Below are positions 58,214 to 64,000 of a DNA stretch of 64,000 bases, in pieces. Source of the stretch: Arthrobacter sp. (GTDB lineage Bacteria; Actinomycetota; Actinomycetes; Actinomycetales; Micrococcaceae); assembly GCA_023264815.1 (NCBI GenBank), contig JAHFUZ010000019.1:1-64000 (forward strand), given 5' to 3'. Position 1 is the stretch's first letter. The number at the start of each line of letters is the position of its first letter. The notes under the pieces are model-generated. The model saw only the letters and a program-made list of their open reading frames with translations, did no database searches and was not told the DNA's origin. The translations under genes and the position numbers were made by a program.

Positions 58214-58354
58214 TTGACCCGCCGCCCGGCGTGGTTGCGGCCGGTCGCTGAGCGCGTAGGGTCCTGGCTGCTGGGCAAAGAGATTGAAAGGCGCATCAGG
58301 GCTTTCGAATTCCAGGCCCTGACCACCAGCACCACGAACGGACACCATCAATGA
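58214..58354 (+). CDS. Small basic ORF coupled to the ABC-F gene
   Basis: A 46-residue ORF beginning at a TTG with GGAAG in front (MTRRPAWLRPVAERVG...). It is rich in Arg and contains SWLLGKEIERRIRAFEF. Its TGA overlaps the ABC-F ATG by four bases, which points to coupled translation. I do not recognise the family. The same frame continues upstream through the tRNA, but that part cannot be coding. It may be a real small protein or a leader peptide. Confidence 0.35.
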   Translation: MTRRPAWLRPVAERVGSWLLGKEIERRIRAFEFQALTTSTTNGHHQ

Positions 58355-59946
58355 GCCTGATCCGGCTGAATGACGTCAACGTCAGCTTCGAGAACAAACA
58401 AGTACTCCGCGAAGCCTTCTTCAAGCTTGAGGCCGGAGACCGGGTGGGCCTGATCGGCAAGAACGGATCGGGCAAGTCCACCATCCTCAAGCTCATCCAG
58501 GGCCAGGTTGCCCCGGACACGGGGACAGTCGCCGTCGAGCTGGGAACCAAAGCCGCCTACTTCTCGCAGTTCTCCGAGCTCAACGGGGAGTCCTCCATCT
58601 CCGAGGTCCTGGACGCCCTGTTCGCCCACGTGAAGGAGATCGAGGCAGAACTCGCCGGAATCGATGCTGCCATCGCCACCGATTACGCGGACCCTGAACG
58701 TCTGGATGAACTGATCCACCGCCAGTCCGAGCTGTTTGAGGCCATGGACCGCCTCGACGGCTGGGACTACCCCCGCAGCATCGATAAAGTGCTGACCACC
58801 CTGGGGTTCAGCGAGCACCACCGGACCTGCGCCATCGATGAGCTCTCCGGCGGCTGGCGGAACCGGGCAGCGCTTGCCAAGATCCTGCTGGAAGCCCCGG
58901 ACGTGCTGCTGCTTGACGAACCCACCAACTACCTGGACGTCGCCGGCGTCGAATGGCTCGAAGGCTGGTTCAGGACGTTCAAGGGGGCCGCGATCATCGT
59001 CTCGCACGACAGGAAGTTCCTGGATTCGGTTGTCACCCGGATCATCGAGGTGGAGAACTACCATCTCCATGAGTACCCGGGGAACTTTGCGGAGTACGTG
59101 GTGGCCAAACAGTTCCGGCTCAAGAGCCTGGAGAGCCAGTTTGTCCACGAATCGGAGCTGCTCGCCTTCGAAGCCGAAGGTATTTCGGACCGCCGGGAGG
59201 CAGCCAAGGCTGGCAGCAAGGGCCTGGCTAACCAGCTGGCCCGGATCAAGAAGTCCCGGGCGCCCCGGCCCGTCGATCAAATCATCACGGAGATCTATGG
59301 CGGCCTCTACGTCAAGGACGTCCTCTGCCGGGTGGAGTCGCTCAGCAAATCCTACGGCGGCAGGACGCTCTTCAGCGGCCTGAGTTTTGAGATCGGGCGG
59401 GGACACCGGATCGCGGTCATCGGTGCCAACGGCAGCGGCAAGACCACGTTGTTGCGGGCCCTCACCGGTGAAGAACCGGCTGATGCCGGTACCGTGGCCT
59501 GGGCCAAGGGTGCGGGCATGGTCTCGTACAACCAGGTGCTTGACGAACTGGACGACGCCGATACCGTCACCCATGCGGTCAACGCCATGCCTGACAGCCT
59601 GGCCCTGACGGCGACGAAGAAATCCGTGAACAGGTTCCTGGCGATGTTCCAGTTCTCCGAAGCCGACCTCAAGCAGCGAATCGGCAACCTGTCCGGCGGC
59701 CAGCGCGCCCGGGTGGCGATGGCCCAGTGCCTGCTCTCCGGTGCCTCGGTCCTGCTCCTCGACGAGCCCACCAACCACCTTGACCTGTCCAGCACCCAGG
59801 TCATGGAACGCGCCCTGCTGCATTTTCCGGGAGCTGTGGTGGTGGTCAGCCATGACCGCTTCTTCACGGACAAGATCGCCAACCGCAGGCTGGTGTTCAG
59901 CACCGCCGACTCGGGCCACGGCGCCGTCGATCTGCAGGCCAGTTAG
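58351..59946 (+). CDS. ABC-F family ATPase
   Basis: A 531-residue soluble protein with two ABC ATPase domains and no membrane span. Walker A motifs are GKNGSGKST (36-44) and GANGSGKTT. The signatures are LSGGWRNRAALAKILL and LSGGQRARVAMAQ, and both Walker B motifs read LLLDEPTN. The linker between the domains (about 245-310) is charged. ABC-F proteins act on the ribosome, in translation control or antibiotic protection. There is no clear resistance-specific extension, so a housekeeping (Uup/EttA-like) role is more likely. It follows a small overlapping ORF. Confidence 0.9.
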   Translation: MSLIRLNDVNVSFENKQVLREAFFKLEAGDRVGLIGKNGSGKSTILKLIQGQVAPDTGTVAVELGTKAAYFSQFSELNGESSISEVLDALFAHVKEIEAELAGIDAAIATDYADPERLDELIHRQSELFEAMDRLDGWDYPRSIDKVLTTLGFSEHHRTCAIDELSGGWRNRAALAKILLEAPDVLLLDEPTNYLDVAGVEWLEGWFRTFKGAAIIVSHDRKFLDSVVTRIIEVENYHLHEYPGNFAEYVVAKQFRLKSLESQFVHESELLAFEAEGISDRREAAKAGSKGLANQLARIKKSRAPRPVDQIITEIYGGLYVKDVLCRVESLSKSYGGRTLFSGLSFEIGRGHRIAVIGANGSGKTTLLRALTGEEPADAGTVAWAKGAGMVSYNQVLDELDDADTVTHAVNAMPDSLALTATKKSVNRFLAMFQFSEADLKQRIGNLSGGQRARVAMAQCLLSGASVLLLDEPTNHLDLSSTQVMERALLHFPGAVVVVSHDRFFTDKIANRRLVFSTADSGHGAVDLQAS

Positions 59947-59966
59947 GCGTCCGCGCCGGCAGGACC

Positions 59967-60962
59967 CTAAAGCCAGCCCTTCCGCTTGAAGATCGCATAC
60001 ATCAGGGCCGCCGTGCCCGCCATCAGCGCGATGGCCATGGGGTAGCCCAGCGCCCAGTGGAGCTCGGGCATATGGTCGAAGTTCATGCCGTACACACCGG
60101 CCACGAACGAGGGCGCAAAGAAGATGGCCGCCCAGGACGAGATCTTCTTGACCTGCTCGTTCTGTTCGGCGCTGGCTTCGCTCTGCCGGTTGGCGGTCAG
60201 GGTCCCGTCCAGGGTGAGGGCGTTCTGCAGCAGGTCACGGAACGAATCCGCGCGGGAGATGACCCGCTCCACATGGTCCTCCACATCGCGGAGGCTGTGC
60301 TGCAGCTCCGTGTTGACGCCGTACTTCTCGAAGCCCCGCTTGAGCTGCTGCATCATCTCCGGCAGGGGATGGATGGCACGCTGGAACTGGATGACTTCGC
60401 GGGCAAGCTCATAGATCCGCCGGGACACCGTGCTGTCGCCGCTGAACAGCTGGTCCTCGATCTCGTCGATGTCGTTTTCCAGTCCGGCCACCACCGGGGC
60501 GTAGTCATCCACCACCATGTCCAGCAGGGCGTAGAGGACCGCCTCGGGGCCGTGCCGGAGCAGGTCCGGCCGTCCCTCCAGGCGCCGCCTGACCCGCCCC
60601 ACGCCGGCCATTTCGGCGTGCCGGATGGTCACCACGAAGTTCCGGCCGGTGAAGATGTGCAGCTCGCCGAACTCCACGCTCTCTGTTGAATCCAGGTACC
60701 GCGCCGGCCGGAGCACCGTGAACAGGTTGTCCTCATAGCGCTCCAGCTTGGGCCGCTGGTGCGCCGAAATGGCGTCCTCCACGGCGAGGTCATGCAGCCC
60801 GAACTCGTCGGCAACGGCAGCCATTTCCGCCGCCGTGGGCCGGTACAGCCCGATCCAGGCCATGCCGCCGTGGAGGGTGAGGGTCTCGAAGGTCTGCTCC
60901 AGGCTCTGGGGCTCTGCGCTGCGGACACCGTCCACGTAGACGGCATTATCGATGATGGTCAC
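59967..60962 (-). CDS. corA: CorA-family magnesium/cobalt transporter
   Basis: A 331-residue channel. The N-terminal cytoplasmic funnel (about 1-260) ends in two membrane spans: FFAPSFVAGVYGMNFDHMPEL with the GMN selectivity motif, then YPMAIALMAGTAALMYAIF. It ends in the positive tail FKRKGWL. I chose the GTG at 60962; it overlaps the stop of the DUF1761-like ORF (GTGA), while an upstream TTG has no support. No ribosome site is visible, so ribosomes probably arrive by coupling from the upstream ORF. The gene is convergent with the ABC-F gene. Confidence 0.92.
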   Translation of the reverse strand: MTIIDNAVYVDGVRSAEPQSLEQTFETLTLHGGMAWIGLYRPTAAEMAAVADEFGLHDLAVEDAISAHQRPKLERYEDNLFTVLRPARYLDSTESVEFGELHIFTGRNFVVTIRHAEMAGVGRVRRRLEGRPDLLRHGPEAVLYALLDMVVDDYAPVVAGLENDIDEIEDQLFSGDSTVSRRIYELAREVIQFQRAIHPLPEMMQQLKRGFEKYGVNTELQHSLRDVEDHVERVISRADSFRDLLQNALTLDGTLTANRQSEASAEQNEQVKKISSWAAIFFAPSFVAGVYGMNFDHMPELHWALGYPMAIALMAGTAALMYAIFKRKGWL

Positions 60963-61102
60963 GTCAGGACAGCGCCCCAATGATGGCACCGCCCGCCCAG
61001 GACGGCAGGCATGGACCAAGTGAACCCGATGACCATGCTGGAGAGGAATGCCAGCAGCACGGCGAGCCAGTTGATCTGCGAAATATGTGAAAGCCAGTCC
61101 AT
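60959..61102 (-). pseudogene. Truncated DUF1761-like membrane ORF, coupled to corA
   Basis: A 47-residue ORF. The segment QINWLAVLLAFLSSMVIGFTW matches the first span of DUF1761 membrane proteins, which are normally about 130-150 residues with four spans. After PAVLG the sequence departs from the family (GRCHHWGAVLT) and stops. The TGA overlaps the corA GTG by four bases. A TAGGAT -10 box (61114-61109) ends 6 bases before the ATG. So it is either a decayed gene or a short leader ORF whose translation feeds corA. Family recognition is from memory. Confidence 0.45.
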
Positions 61103-61108
61103 GCTCGA

Positions 61109-61114
61109 ATCCTA
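61109..61114 (-). promoter_or_regulatory. -10 box (TAGGAT) for the leader ORF and corA
   Basis: TAGGAT overlaps the TAG stop of the upstream AsnC gene and ends 6 bases before the leader ORF's ATG at 61102. It predicts a message for corA that begins with the short ORF. Confidence 0.45.
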
Positions 61115-61615
61115 GCCTTTGGCCGGTACGGCCTGGGCCAGGCGGCTGATCAGAGGCTCGGTGCGGTACGGAATGTGGGTGTGCAGTGCCAGGACGGTTT
61201 CGGTCCGGATCACACCCTTGATCCGGAGGATCTGGCGCAGGGCGGTCTGCAGGTTGTGTGTGTCAGTGGCCACGACGCGGCACCATACGTCGCCCCGCCC
61301 GGAGATCTCATGGACTTCCAAAACCTGCGGCAGCAGCCGGAGGGCGCCCACTACTCCGTCCAGCTCCCGGTGTGTCACTTCGATCGTGACGAACGCGACG
61401 ACGTCGTACCCCACCGCCTCGAGGTCAACCTCGCGTCCCCCGTCGTGCAGTACTCCGGCGCGCAGCAGGCGCCGGACGCGCGACTGGGCGGTGTTGCGCG
61501 CGATGCCCAGCAGCTCGCTGAGCTCGCCGATCTGGACGCGGGGATCGCGGATGAGCTCCAGCAGGATCTTCAGGTCCGTCGGGTCCAAGGTATTCAAATT
61601 GTCACTTCCGGTCAC
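61112..61615 (-). CDS. Lrp/AsnC-family regulator
   Basis: A 167-residue regulator. The N-terminal winged helix (about 10-60: LDPTDLKILLELIRDPR, IGELSELLGIARNTAQSRVRRL) is followed by a RAM effector domain (VAFVTIEVTHRELDGVV, GRGDVWCRVVATDT). A palindrome covers its -10 region, so it probably represses itself and controls the divergent MFS gene. It starts at a GTG. The effector is likely an amino acid or a related small molecule. Confidence 0.9.
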   Translation of the reverse strand: MTGSDNLNTLDPTDLKILLELIRDPRVQIGELSELLGIARNTAQSRVRRLLRAGVLHDGGREVDLEAVGYDVVAFVTIEVTHRELDGVVGALRLLPQVLEVHEISGRGDVWCRVVATDTHNLQTALRQILRIKGVIRTETVLALHTHIPYRTEPLISRLAQAVPAKG

Positions 61616-61628
61616 TATCTGGCTATGA

Positions 61629-61649
61629 ACTTGAGCATTTTACTCAAGT
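61629..61649. promoter_or_regulatory. Operator-like palindrome between asnC and MFS genes
   Basis: ACTTGAG-N7-CTCAAGT is a perfect 7-bp inverted repeat with an AT-rich centre, as Lrp/AsnC proteins prefer. On the minus strand its centre contains TAAAAT, the likely -10 of the regulator gene. On the plus strand TTGAGC (61631-61636) is a possible -35, with CATGAT (61654-61659) as -10 for the MFS gene, so one site could control both. Confidence 0.65.
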
Positions 61650-61767
61650 CTTCCATGATCATCACTTCTATCCGGCAGAAATGCTCCATTATTTGGGTAT
61701 CCGTTTACACCTCCCGGAGCGCGTCCCACAAGGACCCACCGCGCCGGCAGAATCCAAGGCAACGCCC

Positions 61768-63015
61768 ATGACAGTCTTCAGTGAACTCCGCATGAGGCCG
61801 GCCACCGCCGGTCGCCAGGGCTGGAACGCTTCCACCACCGCCCGGCTGGTGATGGCGGGCGCCGTCATCTGCCTCCTGCTGGTCGGAGCGAACCTTGCCA
61901 CGCCCCTCTACCCGCTGCTCCAGGCGAACCTTGGCCTCTCTGCCTTTGGCGTCACCACGGCCTTCGCCAGCTACGTCCCGGCCCTTGTGGCCACGCTGAT
62001 GCTGGCCGGCCACTGGTCGGACCACATCGGCCGGCGCGCGGCCCTCATCCTCGCTGTCCTGGCGGGGCTGGCAGGCAACTGGGTGTTCTCGCAGGCGGAA
62101 AGCCTCGTGGTGCTCTCTGCCGGCCGGGCGCTGCAGGGTGTAGCTGTTGCGCTCGCCACCGGCGCCAGCGCTGCCGCGTTGCGGGAATTGCTGCCGTCCC
62201 GTCCCGAGTGGGCATCCCGCTTCACCTTGCTGGCCACTGCCGGCGGGGTGGCGGCCGGCCCGGTCATCGGCGGCCTGCTGTCCCTCCTGCCGGGGCCCAC
62301 TACAGCGCCGTACTACGTCCACTCGGTGATGCTGGCCGGAATGCTGGTGCCCCTGTTCCTGTTGAACGCGCGGCCGGCCATCAACCTTCCGTGCGGCCCG
62401 CGGCCCATCCGGGTCCTGGTACCGCGCCGGCCCTCGGTATCCACCGAGGCGAGGGGCGCCTTCTGGCTGGCCGCCGCCGTCGGCTTCCTTAGCTTTGCCG
62501 TGTTCGGCTTTTGCCTGTCCCTGGCGCCCGGCTACTTCGCCCAGATTGTCCACACCGACTCGCGCCCCCTGATCGGCGCCCTCGCAGGCATGACCCTTGG
62601 TGCCTCGGCGCTGAGTCAGCTGCTGAGCGTGCGGGGCCGCTTCGTGGTGCCGGCCGGGCTCGCCGTCCTGGGAGCCTCGGTCCTCCTGCTGGCGGCAGCA
62701 GCCGCCTGGCACAGCCTGCCCCTGCTGGCAGCCGCCAGTGCGTTCGCCGGGCTGGGCCAGGGCGTGGCCTTCCGCACTGTCTTCAACGATGTTGCGGCCA
62801 AGGTGGAGGTTTCACACCATGCCCAGGTCATCAGCACGGTCTACGTCATCACGTACCTGGGGAGCGCAGTGCCGGTGATCGGTTTGGGATGGGCGACGGC
62901 GGCGTTCGGCCTGGAAACCGCGGTGACGGCGTTTGTGATGCTGTGCAGTGCCGCGGCGCTGGCGCTCGCGGTCCTGACCTTCAGGTCGTCGGTGCGGCAG
63001 CGGCAGTTTGCCTGA
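61768..63015 (+). CDS. MFS transporter
   Basis: A 415-residue major facilitator with about 12 predicted spans. The loop 2-3 motif reads GHWSDHIGRRAALI, the MFS motif A. The N-terminus (TARLVMAGAVICLLLVGANLATPLYPLLQ) is typical of drug or amino-acid exporters. I chose the ATG at 61768 (AAGG upstream) over an in-frame ATG at 61681. It is divergent from the AsnC gene and is probably its target. The substrate is unknown. It is convergent with a second AsnC gene. Confidence 0.85.
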   Translation: MTVFSELRMRPATAGRQGWNASTTARLVMAGAVICLLLVGANLATPLYPLLQANLGLSAFGVTTAFASYVPALVATLMLAGHWSDHIGRRAALILAVLAGLAGNWVFSQAESLVVLSAGRALQGVAVALATGASAAALRELLPSRPEWASRFTLLATAGGVAAGPVIGGLLSLLPGPTTAPYYVHSVMLAGMLVPLFLLNARPAINLPCGPRPIRVLVPRRPSVSTEARGAFWLAAAVGFLSFAVFGFCLSLAPGYFAQIVHTDSRPLIGALAGMTLGASALSQLLSVRGRFVVPAGLAVLGASVLLLAAAAAWHSLPLLAAASAFAGLGQGVAFRTVFNDVAAKVEVSHHAQVISTVYVITYLGSAVPVIGLGWATAAFGLETAVTAFVMLCSAAALALAVLTFRSSVRQRQFA

Positions 63016-63052
63016 CGGCGCCCGCCTGCGCCGGCTGCGCAACCCTGCGTCC

Positions 63053-63556
63053 TCAATCCGGCAGGGGACCGTGGTTGCCCTGGATGTGCTCGAAGACGAG
63101 TGTGGTTTCGGTATGGCCTACTACGGGGTCGGTGGCGAGATTGTCCAGGACCCAGTCCCGCAGGTCCTCGGTGCTCCCGACGGCGATGTGCAGCAGGTAG
63201 TCCACCGACCCTGAGGTGTGGAACGTGGAGAGGACCGCGGGAAGGTGCGGTACGCGGGCGGTAAAGCGGTCGATCTGGTCCCGGTCGTGGGCGCGGAGCC
63301 TGACAGCTACGAGGGCCTGGACCGACCTGCCGATCGCCGAAAGGCTGAGCTTGGCTTCGAAACCCTGCACGATGCCCCGTTCGGACAGCGCACGGGTCCG
63401 CATGAGTGCCGTTGACGGGGCGATGCCCACGAGTTCGGCCAACTGCTTGTTGGAGATCCGCGCATCGTCCACCAGGGCGGCAAGAAGGCGCTCGTCGATG
63501 GCGTCCAGCGGTTCAACGTGGCTGCCTGGCCGGCTGTTTTTAGGATTGGTACTCAT
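63053..63556 (-). CDS. Second Lrp/AsnC-family regulator
   Basis: A 167-residue regulator. The helix-turn-helix is in LDAIDERLLAALVDDARISNKQLAELVGIAPSTALMRTR (about 17-55), followed by a RAM domain with VPHLPAVLSTFHTSGSVDYLLHIAV. It differs clearly from the first AsnC protein, so it is not a recent duplicate. The ATG follows GAGGAGA. The next gene upstream on the same strand (the partial MFS) ends 135 bases away, and its control by this regulator is possible but not shown. Confidence 0.9.
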   Translation of the reverse strand: MSTNPKNSRPGSHVEPLDAIDERLLAALVDDARISNKQLAELVGIAPSTALMRTRALSERGIVQGFEAKLSLSAIGRSVQALVAVRLRAHDRDQIDRFTARVPHLPAVLSTFHTSGSVDYLLHIAVGSTEDLRDWVLDNLATDPVVGHTETTLVFEHIQGNHGPLPD

Positions 63557-63691
63557 GGGATCTCCTCGAATGTTCTTGAGTTCATCCTAGACGCGCGATT
63601 CCGCCTCATCATCCCCGTTCAACGCGCTTCGCCGAATAATCGCCCGAGATGGGTACCGTTTGGCGGCGGATAGTTCACCCGACGCCGGCGC

Positions 63692-64000
63692 TTACGCGTG
63701 GTGGGGCGCCGGTGCCCGGCGGTTCCGGGCGGGATGTACGACGACGACGCTCACCGCGCTGACCACTGCCAGGACCATGATGGCCAGGGCCAGCGGTGTC
63801 CATCCCAGGGATTGGAACAGGAGGCCGCCGGACCAGCCGATGACGCTGGAGCCGAGGTAGTAGGCCAGGTTGTAAAGCGATGCGGCCTGGGCCCGGCCGG
63901 AGGCGGCAATGCTCCCGGTCCAGCCTGAGCCGATGCTATGGGCGGCGAAGAAGCCGCCGGTGAACAACACCAGACCGGTCAGGATGACGGCGATGACCTG
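63692..64000 (-). CDS. MFS transporter, C-terminal part (partial)
   Basis: About 102 residues read in frame from the window edge to the stop. Three hydrophobic spans are visible (VIAVILTGLVLFTGGFFAAH, SLYNLAYYLGSSVIGWSGGLL, PLALAIMVLAVVSAVSVVVV), ending in a basic tail with PARNRRAPAPHHA. The HSIGSGWTGSIAASGRAQAASLYNLAYYLG region resembles the YnfM/arabinose-exporter type of MFS proteins. The start lies beyond the window. Confidence 0.75.
   Translation of the reverse strand, partial: QVIAVILTGLVLFTGGFFAAHSIGSGWTGSIAASGRAQAASLYNLAYYLGSSVIGWSGGLLFQSLGWTPLALAIMVLAVVSAVSVVVVHPARNRRAPAPHHA

Overview
The window is a GC-rich actinobacterial core-chromosome segment, most likely from the Micrococcaceae (Arthrobacter/Pseudarthrobacter type). 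The basis is the gene content (mycothiol genes ino1 and mshA, treX-treY-treZ, groES-groEL1 under CIRCE, SURF1, a DUF3817 protein, ATP-dependent DNA ligase, GuaB3) and heavy use of GTG starts. I see no prophage, insertion sequence, CRISPR array or integrated island, and no gene-free stretch over 300 bases.

Layout. 1-2204: end of glmS, acpS and the NAD(P)HX repair gene. 2276-8645: trehalose-from-glycogen operon treX-treY-treZ. 8738-12510: an 889-residue multispanning protein with hydrolase motifs, then an aldo/keto reductase. 12674-16975: ino1 convergent with fhs and mshA, separated by a palindromic repeat element. 17037-19726: divergent GH4 glycosidase and PfkB-type kinase. 19815-23998: alr-tsaE-tsaB-rimI-tsaD, with overlapping junctions from tsaE on (t6A tRNA modification). 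24023-29508: GCS2-type ligase, NagZ-like lipoprotein, shikimate-dehydrogenase-like protein, THUMP-like methyltransferase and a small membrane protein. 29541-31786: heat-shock promoter with two CIRCE operators, groES, groEL and a terminator. 31838-38523: DNA ligase, LuxR/TPR regulator, flavoprotein, O-acyltransferase. 38787-49140: guanine-nucleotide genes guaB, guaB3 and guaA interleaved with an ABC exporter, glpD, an orphan PTS EIIA, and SURF1/DUF3817. 49320-53375: a very large DUF4011/SF1-helicase-like protein with an altered Walker A and a C-terminal nuclease-like domain. 53406-57977: SAF-domain protein, FmdB zinc ribbon, 5-formyl-THF cyclo-ligase, then galU, a GNAT and a SepX/GlpR-like division protein. 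58058-64000: tRNA-Ala(CGC), an ABC-F ATPase, CorA behind a truncated DUF1761-like leader ORF, an AsnC regulator divergent from an MFS transporter, a second AsnC regulator and the end of another MFS gene.

Two features tie the window together. First, about fifteen genes have a TANNNT -10 box ending 6 or 7 bases before the ATG/GTG, which predicts leaderless mRNAs and decides many starts. Second, pathway partners lie near each other: inositol-3-phosphate (ino1) feeds mycothiol (mshA); guaB/guaB3/guaA handle GMP; fhs and the formyl-THF cyclo-ligase handle one-carbon units; galU supplies UDP-glucose.

The best candidates for new biology are the degenerate helicase-nuclease protein, the hydrolase split by a membrane domain, the leader ORF in front of corA, and the palindrome plus overlapping leader ORF in front of the flavoprotein gene. 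Family names come from reading the translated sequences and from memory; no database search was run.
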